A DNA stretch of 64,000 nt from Planococcus shenhongbingii (GTDB taxonomy: Bacteria > Bacillota > Bacilli > Bacillales_A > Planococcaceae): contig NZ_CP129235.1 in NCBI RefSeq assembly GCF_030413635.1, positions 868,001 to 932,000 of the forward strand, written 5' to 3'. A program made the position numbers and the translations under genes. Position 1 is the first letter of the stretch, and every line of letters starts with the position of its first letter. A model generated the notes under the pieces. It was not told where the DNA came from. It made no database searches and saw only the letters and a list, made by a program, of their open reading frames with translations. Shown here in pieces: positions 10,135-18,232 of the stretch.

Positions 10135-10163
10135 ATAATATGTTTTTAAAAAAATGTAGACAA
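10135..10163 (-). promoter_or_regulatory. sigma-A promoter of the permease gene
   Basis: Read on the minus strand, TTGTCT (10158-10163) and TATTAT (10135-10140) are separated by 17 bp. The predicted transcript start lies upstream of the cre site. Confidence 0.7.
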
Positions 10164-10237
10164 CATGTAAAGAAAAGTGCCGGTGGGTTTTACTAACTGT
10201 AAATTGAGCAGAAGTTTATGAAAACCAGGCATGCTTC

Positions 10238-10265
10238 AAAAAAGAGGGCCATGATTAATACCCTC
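10238..10265 (-). terminator. weak terminator of the pucR-like gene
   Basis: GAGGG/CCCTC stem with a roughly 12-base loop, followed on the minus strand by six T residues. The stem is short. Confidence 0.4.
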
Positions 10266-10289
10266 TATAAGAGTTGCAGCTTAAACTGC

Positions 10290-11912
10290 TTATTTAGCGT
10301 CCAAAAGGCGGATAGCCATTACTGCACTTTCAAGAGCCAGCCGTTTAGCGGGAGCCATAAAATCTTTGCCAAGCAGCGTCTCCAGTTTTTCCAACCGCAG
10401 ATAAAGCGTTTGGCGGACAACAAAGAGGCGGTCGGCTGTTTCTTTTTTCGAGCCGTTGGACTCCAGGTAAGCGGCTAAAGTTGCAAATAAGTTGCTGTCC
10501 ATTTTCTGATCGTATTCAAAGACAGGCGCCAGGTAACTTTCAGCGTAAGATTTTAAAAAACCGCTGTCTTCAAACTCCAGTAAAAGTTTGTAAATGCCCA
10601 GATTTTCATACAAAGGAGATTCTACAATTCCGCTATGCATCATTCGGGCGGCTTTGCCAGCTTCTTCATAAGCTTTTTTTGCTTTTTCGACATCCTGGTA
10701 AACTGAACTGACCCCGCAAGCGCAATTCTTTCCATCAATAAAATGGAGGCCTTTCATATCAGTGATTTGCCGGATGACTTGTAAAGACCGGTTGGCTTCG
10801 TTTTTTAAATGTTCAGCGGAAATAAAGGAAGCGATGGCCACAATCTCGCTTTTGCTGCAGGACAGGGCAGGGAAAAATCCGGCCCGCTTGAAAAGCGCCC
10901 GTACACTCATCAGTCTCTGTAATTTGATTTCTTCCCAATCGCTTTGCTGAAATTCCGCATCGGTGGATTTGGTAGAAATCGTAAAGACCCGGTAATAGGT
11001 ATTGCGGCTTGGCGGCGGCAGAAAGGCTTGGAAATCATCCAGCTCAACTGTTCTGCCATTAACCAAATTGCGGACAAACTCATCTTCATTATTTTGTTTG
11101 CGTTCTTCAATAGTTCGATGGCGAAGCAAAATCTGTGCAATGGCAAGGGAGGCTCTGTCTAATATGAGAAAAGAAAATTCTTCAGGCCGAGACTGATCGA
11201 GCTGCAAGCACAAATGGCCGAGCACTTGTCCAAGTCCTTCTACTGGCATAACGGCAAAAGTAATGCCTTCAAATGTCAGCAAACGTTGTTCTATGTATTC
11301 ATCCGGCGACTGTTCCAGCTGAGTACGGATTTCTTTTTCCCACACTTTACTGTCAGAAGGGAAGAAATAAGGTTTTTCATTGTCTGTGATAAAAATGGCG
11401 CGCTGCTGAAAAAATTGATGCAGTTCCTGTAAGATTTTTAGAATTCCATTATGTGTCAGGGAAAGTGAATTGAACTTTCTGGACAATGCGTCCAGCTGGG
11501 AAAGCATCTGATGGTGCTGATTGATGATGAAAGTATGCAGATCCTGTGTGATGTCGACAAAGCGGGTGGTCTTATCAAAAATGATAACCGGAAAAGCGCA
11601 ACGGTCTGCCAGTTCAATGAGTTCTTGCGGAATTTCTTTGAAATAAGGACCCATTTCTATACAGATGCCGGCAACTTCCTCATCAATCAGTCTTTTAACA
11701 TATTTCAGCTGCGTCTGAAGATCTAATTGCAAGCCGACGCCAGTCGTGAAAATCAGTTCGCCGCCGTTAATTAAAGTATCAAGTTCCTTTACTTCCAGAA
11801 TGTGTGACCACTTTACTTGCCGGTCGAGTCCTTCTTTGCCGGCAATCAAGCGGGCATTGGCAAAACTTTTTCTTTCGAGCACTTCTTTAATCGTCAATTT
11901 CAGCTTTTCCAT
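10290..11912 (-). CDS. PucR-family transcriptional regulator
   Basis: 540-residue regulator. The N-terminal PucR ligand-sensing domain begins LTIKEVLERKSFANARLIAG. A central region of about 250 residues follows. The C-terminal helix-turn-helix of the PucR/CdaR type is near residues 485-535 (SKKETADRLFVVRQTLYLRL). Relatives activate purine, proline, GABA or beta-alanine catabolism in response to substrate. It is transcribed divergently from the dehydrogenase-transaminase operon and sits beside the permease, so it probably controls both. ATG 11912 is preceded by ATGGAGGA. No DNA-binding site could be assigned in the 148-bp divergent gap. Confidence 0.85.
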   Translation of the reverse strand: MEKLKLTIKEVLERKSFANARLIAGKEGLDRQVKWSHILEVKELDTLINGGELIFTTGVGLQLDLQTQLKYVKRLIDEEVAGICIEMGPYFKEIPQELIELADRCAFPVIIFDKTTRFVDITQDLHTFIINQHHQMLSQLDALSRKFNSLSLTHNGILKILQELHQFFQQRAIFITDNEKPYFFPSDSKVWEKEIRTQLEQSPDEYIEQRLLTFEGITFAVMPVEGLGQVLGHLCLQLDQSRPEEFSFLILDRASLAIAQILLRHRTIEERKQNNEDEFVRNLVNGRTVELDDFQAFLPPPSRNTYYRVFTISTKSTDAEFQQSDWEEIKLQRLMSVRALFKRAGFFPALSCSKSEIVAIASFISAEHLKNEANRSLQVIRQITDMKGLHFIDGKNCACGVSSVYQDVEKAKKAYEEAGKAARMMHSGIVESPLYENLGIYKLLLEFEDSGFLKSYAESYLAPVFEYDQKMDSNLFATLAAYLESNGSKKETADRLFVVRQTLYLRLEKLETLLGKDFMAPAKRLALESAVMAIRLLDAK

Positions 11913-12060
11913 ATAGCAGAGTCCTCCATAACGTCAAAAAAATCTTTTGTTTATTATACAAAGTGTCAATTGATAGTATTCGGAATTATTTGTAAAGTAC
12001 AGTTAGTAGTTTAAAGAATTTATAGTGATATGGCAAGAACATTCGAATGGAGGAATAATA

Positions 12061-13530
12061 ATGACAATGGCAGCAACTGAAAAGAAAACGCTTACAAATT
12101 TTATCGGTGGACAATGGGTAAAGTCGACGACAGATAAATACGAAAAAGTCCCAAACCCGGCTACTGGCGAAATTTTAGCTGAAGTGCCGATTTCAACCGC
12201 TGAAGATTTGGAAAAAGCTGTAGCCGCTGCGAAGCAAGCTTTTAAAAAGTGGAAAAAAGTAGCGGTTCCACAGCGTGCGAGAATTCTTTTTAAATACCAG
12301 CAATTATTAATTGAAAACTGGGAAGCATTGGCGAAAATTATTACGATTGAAAACGGCAAGAATTACGCCGAAGCATACGGAGAAGTGCAGCGTGGAATCG
12401 AATGTGTTGAATTTGCAGCAGGCGCACCGACATTGATGATGGGCCAGCAACTTCCGGATATCGCAACCAATATTGAATCAGGCATGTATCGCTATCCAAT
12501 CGGTGTCGTTGGCGGAATCACGCCTTTCAACTTCCCGATGATGGTGCCGTGCTGGATGTTCCCACTGGCTATCGCCAGTGGAAATACATTTATCTTAAAA
12601 CCATCTGAACGGACGCCTCTTTTGGCAAACCGTCTGGCGGAGCTTTTCCAGGAAGCGGGTCTGCCGGATGGTGTGCTGAATGTTGTCCACGGTGCTCATG
12701 ATATCGTCAATGGTATTCTCAGCCATCCGGATATTCCAGCAATTTCGTTTGTAGGTTCGCAGCCGGTTGCCGAGTATGTCTATAAAACAGGAACGGCGCA
12801 TGGAAAAAGAGTACAAGCACTTGCCGGTGCGAAAAACCACACAATCGTTATGCCAGATGCGGATATGGAACTGACATTGACTAATATCATCAATGCAGCT
12901 TTCGGTTCAGCAGGCGAACGGTGCATGGCATGTGCAGTGGTTGTCGCAGTCGGTGACGTAGCGGACGAGCTAGCAGAAAGGCTCGTAGAAGAATCCAACA
13001 AACTGACAATCGGCAATGGCTTGGAAAAAAATGTCTTCCTGGGCCCGGTCATCAGAGATTCTCATCTGGACAAAACAGTCACTTATATCGAATCCGGCAT
13101 TGAAGAAGGAGCGAAACTGCTGCGGGATGGGCGAAACGACCAGTCTTCTTCTGAAGGCGGATATTTTATCGGGCCGACCATTTTTGATGGCGTTACACAA
13201 GAGATGAAAATCTGGAAAGAGGAAATCTTTGCTCCTGTCCTTTCAATTGTCCGTGTTGAGACATTGGACGAAGCAATTGAATTCGCCAATCAATCTGATT
13301 TTGCAAACGGAGCGTGCCTATTCACGGACAGTGCTAAAGCCATCCGCAAATTCAGAGAAGAAATCGATGCGGGCATGCTAGGCATCAATTTAGGAGTGCC
13401 GGCACCGATGGCATTTTTCCCATTCTCAGGCTATAAAAAATCGTTCTATGGTGATTTGCATGCCAATGGCCGCGACGGCATTGAGTTCTATACACGTAAG
13501 AAAATGATGACTGCAAGGCATTCGTTCTAA
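12061..13530 (+). CDS. mmsA: CoA-acylating (methyl)malonate-semialdehyde dehydrogenase
   Basis: 489-residue aldehyde dehydrogenase of the MmsA/IolA branch. This branch oxidises malonate or methylmalonate semialdehyde with CoA and NAD to acetyl- or propionyl-CoA plus CO2. The branch-specific motif GSAGERCMA contains the nucleophile, Cys288. Pocket segment PFNFPMMVP is also present. The frame is open from 12025, but the ATG at 12061 has GGAGGA (12049-12054) six bases before it. It is followed after 18 bp by a transaminase producing a semialdehyde, so the natural substrate is probably malonate semialdehyde from beta-alanine (inference). Confidence 0.9.
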   Translation: MTMAATEKKTLTNFIGGQWVKSTTDKYEKVPNPATGEILAEVPISTAEDLEKAVAAAKQAFKKWKKVAVPQRARILFKYQQLLIENWEALAKIITIENGKNYAEAYGEVQRGIECVEFAAGAPTLMMGQQLPDIATNIESGMYRYPIGVVGGITPFNFPMMVPCWMFPLAIASGNTFILKPSERTPLLANRLAELFQEAGLPDGVLNVVHGAHDIVNGILSHPDIPAISFVGSQPVAEYVYKTGTAHGKRVQALAGAKNHTIVMPDADMELTLTNIINAAFGSAGERCMACAVVVAVGDVADELAERLVEESNKLTIGNGLEKNVFLGPVIRDSHLDKTVTYIESGIEEGAKLLRDGRNDQSSSEGGYFIGPTIFDGVTQEMKIWKEEIFAPVLSIVRVETLDEAIEFANQSDFANGACLFTDSAKAIRKFREEIDAGMLGINLGVPAPMAFFPFSGYKKSFYGDLHANGRDGIEFYTRKKMMTARHSF

Positions 13531-13548
13531 AAAGGGGAGGGAAAATAG

Positions 13549-14913
13549 ATGGCTACTGCAAAAGAAACATCCAAAACATTAGTGGAAAAAGATCGCGAAA
13601 ACGTTTGGCACCATATTTCGTCTTACAATGATACAAAAAGGCCGATGGTGGTGGAAAGCGGAGAAGGTGCATGGATCACCGATCACAAAGGCAACCGTTA
13701 TCTGGACGGCATGTCGGGGCTATGGTGTGTCAATGTCGGATATGGCCGCGAGGAACTGGCGGCAGCTGCTTATGAACAAATGAAGAAATTGGCTTATGTG
13801 CCGATGACTCAGAGCCATGAGCCAGCTATCGAACTTGCAGAAAAGCTGAACAGCATGCTAGGAGATGATTATAAGATCTTTTATTCTAATAGCGGATCGG
13901 ATGCCAATGAAGTGGCTTTTAAACTGGCTCGCCAATACCACCAGCAAAATGGGGAGCATTCCCGTTTTAAGTTCATCTCCCGTTACCGGGCTTACCACGG
14001 CAGTTCGATGGGAGCCATGGCAGCGACAGGGCAGGCATTGCGGAAATATAAATATGAGCCGCTAGCCCCTGGTTTTTTGCATATTGCGCCACCGGACAAT
14101 TACCGCCGTCCAGCTGGCCAGTCAGTCGAGGAATACAACCTTCAACGCGCCCAGGAATTTGAAGAAAAAATCATTTGGGAACAAAAAGAGACGATTGCCG
14201 GAATTATCATGGAACCGCTTATTACAGGCGGCGGCATCCTGATTCCGCATCCCGTCTACGTGGAAAAAGTGCAGGAAATCTGCAATCGCCACGGTGTGCT
14301 GCTCATAATCGATGAAGTTATCTGCGGCTTTGGCAGAACCGGAAAAATGTTCGGGCACCAGCATTTCAATATTAAGCCAGACATCATCACGATGGCTAAA
14401 GGGTTAACAAGCGCTTATCTACCGCTTTCCGTCACGGCTATCCGAAAAGACATTTACGACCGCTTTGACACTGAAAAAGAAAATAGCCATTTCCGCCACG
14501 TTAATACTTTCGGTGGAAATCCGTCAGCGTGTGCCGTAGCTTTGAAAAACCTGGAGATTTTGGAACGGGAAAACTTGGTAGAGCGCTCAGCCGAACTGGG
14601 TGACCGCTTGCTGAAAGAACTGGAAAGCTTAAAAGATCATCCATATGTAGGGGATATTCGCGGACTCGGATTTCTTCTGGGAATTGAAATGGTCGAAAAC
14701 AAAGAAACAAAAGAACCGGCTTCCAACGAACGCATCGCAAAAATTATGGGAGCCTGCAAAGCGAACGGCCTCATTATCGGCAGGAACGGAGATACTGTGG
14801 CAGGGTTCAATAATATCCTGGCCCTTAGCCCACCGCTGTCGTGCACTGACGAGGATTTTGACTTTATCGTTTCTGTTTTGAAGAAAGTATTTAAAGACCA
14901 TGAGGAAAATTAG
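13549..14913 (+). CDS. class III omega-transaminase (beta-alanine:pyruvate type)
   Basis: 454-residue class III PLP aminotransferase. Substrate-clamp and cofactor motifs are visible: GMSGLWCVNVGYG, YSNSGSDANE, RAYHGSS, and IIDEVICGFGRTGKMFG with the PLP-contacting Asp. The Schiff-base lysine is Lys284 in ITMAKGLTSAY. Such enzymes move an amino group from beta-alanine, taurine or GABA to pyruvate or 2-oxoglutarate. Encoded 18 bp after the semialdehyde dehydrogenase, with a GGGGAGGG Shine-Dalgarno, it would supply that enzyme's substrate. Exact amino donor cannot be told from sequence alone. Confidence 0.88.
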   Translation: MATAKETSKTLVEKDRENVWHHISSYNDTKRPMVVESGEGAWITDHKGNRYLDGMSGLWCVNVGYGREELAAAAYEQMKKLAYVPMTQSHEPAIELAEKLNSMLGDDYKIFYSNSGSDANEVAFKLARQYHQQNGEHSRFKFISRYRAYHGSSMGAMAATGQALRKYKYEPLAPGFLHIAPPDNYRRPAGQSVEEYNLQRAQEFEEKIIWEQKETIAGIIMEPLITGGGILIPHPVYVEKVQEICNRHGVLLIIDEVICGFGRTGKMFGHQHFNIKPDIITMAKGLTSAYLPLSVTAIRKDIYDRFDTEKENSHFRHVNTFGGNPSACAVALKNLEILERENLVERSAELGDRLLKELESLKDHPYVGDIRGLGFLLGIEMVENKETKEPASNERIAKIMGACKANGLIIGRNGDTVAGFNNILALSPPLSCTDEDFDFIVSVLKKVFKDHEEN

Positions 14914-14933
14914 TTCTTAAAGCTTACTGGTTT

Positions 14934-14980
14934 AAAACCCAAATGGCAGCCACTCTGAATATGGCTGCCGTTTGGGTTTT
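14934..14980 (+). terminator. terminator of the transaminase operon
   Basis: AAAACCCAAATGGCAGCC pairs with GGCTGCC-G-TTTGGGTTTT around an 11-base loop, ending in T residues. Confidence 0.9.
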
Positions 14981-15015
14981 CATTATTTTAGTTTTAAATT
15001 ATGAAAAATATTATT

Positions 15016-15522
15016 TCAACTAAACTCTTTAAGCCCTTTATAAATCTCGACAATTTCCTCCAGCTTCATCCGAACGAGGCCGCTAGAAGAAGGAGCGACG
15101 TATTCCACTATTCCGGGAATCACCGGATCTTGCTGGACTCCCCACGGAATAGCCCGTTTTTTGCTGTATTCCTGATAGACGCCTTTGCCGACAAAGCAGA
15201 CCGCTTTTGGCTGATACTTTTTGATTTTCTGCTGCAGCAGCGCAGCGCCTTCTGCGTACTCCGCTTTGGAGATTTCTGCTGCTTCTTTTGTTGGCCGGGC
15301 AACGATATTTGTCAGCCCATAGCCGAGAGAAAGCAGCTTCCTGTTTTCTTTAGGCGCAAACTTTCGCGGGGTTAAACCCGCTTCGTAAAGGATTTTCCAA
15401 AACCGGTTGTTGGGATTGGCATAATGAAAGCCGGTTTCGGAAGACCGGATGCTTGGGTTGAAACCGACGAAGAGAATTTTTAAGTTTTCTTGCAGGTGGT
15501 CGGGAATGGGTTCTAAATGCAA
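15016..15522 (-). CDS. G/U mismatch-specific DNA glycosylase (Mug family)
   Basis: 168-residue glycosylase of the uracil-DNA glycosylase superfamily, Mug/TDG branch. It removes uracil or thymine mispaired with guanine. GFNPS near the N terminus is the Mug-type counterpart of the uracil-site motif. YANPNNRFWK and the loop PSSSGLVRMK (counterpart of the DNA-intercalation loop) are also present. The frame is open to 15567, but that segment overlaps the neighbouring gene's terminator. The TTG at 15522, with AAAGGAGG (15531-15538) upstream, is the likely start. Confidence 0.85.
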   Translation of the reverse strand: MHLEPIPDHLQENLKILFVGFNPSIRSSETGFHYANPNNRFWKILYEAGLTPRKFAPKENRKLLSLGYGLTNIVARPTKEAAEISKAEYAEGAALLQQKIKKYQPKAVCFVGKGVYQEYSKKRAIPWGVQQDPVIPGIVEYVAPSSSGLVRMKLEEIVEIYKGLKEFS

Positions 15523-15549
15523 TAAAGGTTCCTCCTTTGGAAGATCTAT

Positions 15550-15579
15550 AAAAAAGGCAAACCCCAAAAGGAGTTTGCC
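15550..15579 (-). terminator. terminator of the SDR gene
   Basis: On the minus strand GGCAAACTCC pairs with GGGGTTTGCC around a short T-rich loop, followed by TTTTT. Confidence 0.88.
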
Positions 15580-15599
15580 AAGGAAATACTTTGCTGAAC

Positions 15600-16349
15600 T
15601 TATTTCGTGTTTGTAAAGCCGCCATCGATGCGAATCACTTCGCCATTGATGTACTGAGCTTTAGATGTCAGCAAAAACGTTACCAGTTCGGCAACTTCAT
15701 CGGCTGTGCCCAGGCGTCTTTGTGGGATTCCGGCTTCAGCATTGGCTTTCATTTCGGGATTGGCTTCATAAAATGATTTTACCATCGGCGTTTCCGTTGG
15801 GCCAGGAGCAATCGCATTTACACGAAGTCCGTCTTTTGCATATTCCGCAACCATACTCTTAGTCAACCCGACAATGCCGTGCTTCGTAGCCGAGTAAGTG
15901 ACCACAGAATCCTGCCCGATCACTCCAGCGCTTGAAGCGGTGTTGACAATTGAGCCGCCGCCATTTTTCAGCATGACTTCTGCTACATAACGGACGCCAT
16001 ACAAAGCGCCCAGCAAATTAATGCCGACGATTTGTTCAATTTCTTTGATGTCTGTATCTAAAAAGAATTTCCCGCTTCCAGAAATCCCTGCATTGTTAAA
16101 GAAATAATCGATGCGGCCAAAGTGTTCAACTGTCTGGTCCACATATTTTTTCACTTCTTCAGCTTTTGAAACGTCCGCTTTGATGAAAATTGCGTCATGG
16201 CCTAATTTCTTCACCATTTCTACGGTCTCGTTCCCGCCTTTTTCGTTTACGTCCACAACGGCAATATTGACTCCATCTTTTGCTAAACGGACGGCTGTTG
16301 CCTGTCCTAAACCACTTCCCGCACCTGTAATAATTGCAATTGTATCCAT
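15600..16349 (-). CDS. SDR family oxidoreductase
   Basis: 249-residue classical short-chain dehydrogenase. The nucleotide-binding motif TGAGSGLG is near residue 9, NNAG is in the middle, and the catalytic Ser and YxxxK motif is seen as TYSATKHG. The acidic residue after beta-2 (VVDVNEKG) suggests NAD preference. The ending YINGEVIRIDGG is typical of 3-ketoacyl-ACP reductase/glucose dehydrogenase-like members. The ATG at 16349 follows GGAGGT. The substrate is unknown; the gene is monocistronic. It closely resembles the second SDR at 24106-24888. Confidence 0.85.
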   Translation of the reverse strand: MDTIAIITGAGSGLGQATAVRLAKDGVNIAVVDVNEKGGNETVEMVKKLGHDAIFIKADVSKAEEVKKYVDQTVEHFGRIDYFFNNAGISGSGKFFLDTDIKEIEQIVGINLLGALYGVRYVAEVMLKNGGGSIVNTASSAGVIGQDSVVTYSATKHGIVGLTKSMVAEYAKDGLRVNAIAPGPTETPMVKSFYEANPEMKANAEAGIPQRRLGTADEVAELVTFLLTSKAQYINGEVIRIDGGFTNTK

Positions 16350-16760
16350 CAAAAATCTACCTCCATCTTTTGGCTGAAAAGTTTCTTCTTTATTTTCCTC
16401 CTACCTGTATTCCTCTAAAAAGGGCAATTAAAACAATTAGACGTTGAATTCCTATCGATGTTTAGAAAGGTATCTATCGATGCTTCCGAAAAAGTCAAAC
16501 TAAAATTCAGAATCAAACACCATAATGGAAAAGACCTTCGCTGTCGGTGAAGGTCTCCAAAAAAAAAGTTACAGTGCCTAAGACGAGCGGTGTTGCCTAA
16601 GGTGAATCATCGTTGCTTCCACTGATTTCTAAAATGGCCACGGCATCCTCTTTCTTATGGGCTTCGCTAATTCATTAAATGCTTGCCATTCTACAGATAA
16701 AAGATAAAGTAGATTTTAATACGGCTGAGATTTATACGATAATTGATAGGGGGAACTACT
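16350..16760. other. intergenic region with degenerate repeats and a hairpin
   Basis: 411 bp without a supported gene. It contains two pairs of degenerate TATCGATG/CGGTGTTGC units (starts 16453 and 16475, 16585 and 16608) and a hairpin GACCTTC-N9-GAAGGTC (16533-16555) that would read as a terminator on the minus strand although no gene ends there. Confidence 0.45.
16453..16630. repeat. degenerate ~22-bp periodic repeat units
   Basis: TATCGATGTTTAG and TATCGATGCTTCC begin 22 bp apart at 16453 and 16475. GAGCGGTGTTGCC and CATCGTTGCTTCC begin 23 bp apart at 16585 and 16608. They resemble the three units at 1817-1879. Confidence 0.4.
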
Positions 16761-17306
16761 ATGCGATATGTGGCACTTCTTCGAGGCATCAATGTTGGCG
16801 GAAAAAACAAACTGGATATGAAATCTCTTAAAGAAGTATTTGAACGCGTGGGAATGGTTTCAGTCAAGACCTATATCAACTCCGGCAATATCATTTTCAG
16901 CAGCGATGAACTTTCTGCGAAATCGTTATCGGCGACTTTGGAGCAAGCCATTTACGAAAACTTCAATTTGCAGATTCGTGTGCTGGTTTATAATTTCGAG
17001 GACTATGAAAAGATTGCATTGGCTGTTCCGGAAAACTGGACAAACGATAATCAAATGAAAAGCGATGTGCTGTTTTTATGGGAAGAAATTAATAATGAAA
17101 GCGTGCTTGGCCAATTAGTCGCTAAACCGGAAATCGATCAAATCAATTATGTTCCAGGTGCAATTTTATGGGCAGTGGACAGGCAATTAGTGACGAAAAG
17201 CGGAATGATGAAAGTGGCAGGTTCCGAACTTTATAAACATATGACCGTCCGAAACGTCAATACGGTCCGGAAAATATACGCATTAATGAAAGACGGCAAA
17301 GAGTGA
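16761..17306 (+). CDS. DUF1697 family protein
   Basis: 181-residue DUF1697 protein. The opening RYVALLRGINVGGKNKLDMK and the central TYINSGNIIF are the signature of this widespread family, whose biochemical role is unknown. The frame opens at TTG 16743, but the ATG at 16761 follows AGGGGG (16748-16753). It is separated by 180 bp from the following DUF488 gene on the same strand, with no obvious terminator between them. Confidence 0.85.
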   Translation: MRYVALLRGINVGGKNKLDMKSLKEVFERVGMVSVKTYINSGNIIFSSDELSAKSLSATLEQAIYENFNLQIRVLVYNFEDYEKIALAVPENWTNDNQMKSDVLFLWEEINNESVLGQLVAKPEIDQINYVPGAILWAVDRQLVTKSGMMKVAGSELYKHMTVRNVNTVRKIYALMKDGKE

Positions 17307-17486
17307 CTCTGACTATTTCTGTTGTCGATGACGAGTTGAAGATTCTTCCAAGCTCTTTGCCTTTTGGCAGAGGGTTTAATCGGTGTTTCAAAAACTCCAA
17401 TTTATATTATTGCCATAGAATGGAGGGGCAACTTCTGTTTAAACGGCACTTTCTTCAGGAATAGAGTAACAAGGAGGAAGCAGGCT

Positions 17487-18065
17487 ATGATAATTTATAC
17501 AATCGGGCATTCCAGCCATTCAAAAGAGCAGTTTGAGAAGATGTTAAAGGAAACTGGCATTGAGCTATTGGCGGATGTCCGGGCATTTCCGGGCAGCCGG
17601 AAGTGGCCGCAGTTCTCTAAGGATGTCTTTCCCGTGTGGCTCGAGGCAGAAGGAATTACATATGAGCATTTCCCGAAACTCGGCGGCAGGCGCCGGAAGT
17701 CGAAAGAAGTGGATGGCAAGATGAATGCCGGCTGGCGCAACCGCTCTTTTCAGAATTACGCGGATTACACTTTATCGGAAGAATTTCAACAGGGGGTAGC
17801 GGAACTTCTGCAAAAAGCATCTCAACAGAAGACGGCGTACTGCTGTTCGGAACGGCATCCTTCCCGATGCCACCGGCTGCTGATTTCAAATTGGCTTGTA
17901 GCGAATGGCTATCAAGTACGCCACATCATTGATGGGAAAGACGGAGTTGTGGAACTGGTCGATCACGAATTAGGGATGTGGGGAGCGCAGGCGGAATTGA
18001 AAAGTGGCGGGACAGTAACTTATCCGCCGGAAGAAGTGAATGAAACAAGCAACGACAGTAAATAA
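17487..18065 (+). CDS. DUF488 family protein
   Basis: 192-residue DUF488 protein. It begins IIYTIGHSSHSKEQF, followed by the family's LLADVRAFPGSRKWPQFS. Near the middle CCSERHPSRCHR carries a conserved Cys/His cluster that may bind metal or nucleic acid. Function is unknown; family members often sit beside DNA-processing or stress genes. The frame is open from 17364, but the 41 extra residues show no family character and the ATG at 17487 has a strong AAGGAGG (17471-17477). Confidence 0.83.
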   Translation: MIIYTIGHSSHSKEQFEKMLKETGIELLADVRAFPGSRKWPQFSKDVFPVWLEAEGITYEHFPKLGGRRRKSKEVDGKMNAGWRNRSFQNYADYTLSEEFQQGVAELLQKASQQKTAYCCSERHPSRCHRLLISNWLVANGYQVRHIIDGKDGVVELVDHELGMWGAQAELKSGGTVTYPPEEVNETSNDSK

Positions 18066-18082
18066 AATTGAAAATTTTACAG

Positions 18083-18126
18083 TAACGCCTTCAGTGAAGC
18101 AACAATCATGGAGGCGGTTTTTTATT
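18083..18126 (+). terminator. weak terminator after the DUF488 gene
   Basis: CGCCT (18086-18090) can pair with AGGCG (18112-18116) over a long loop, followed by a run of six T residues. Confidence 0.4.
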
Positions 18127-18232
18127 TTATTCAACTTCTCTTCAACCTCAGCAACTGTTTAAAGGGATTGCGATTTTGATGGCGAATTCTATAAGCAACA
18201 AAATCACGGCAATTTGCAAAGGGGTGAACATT

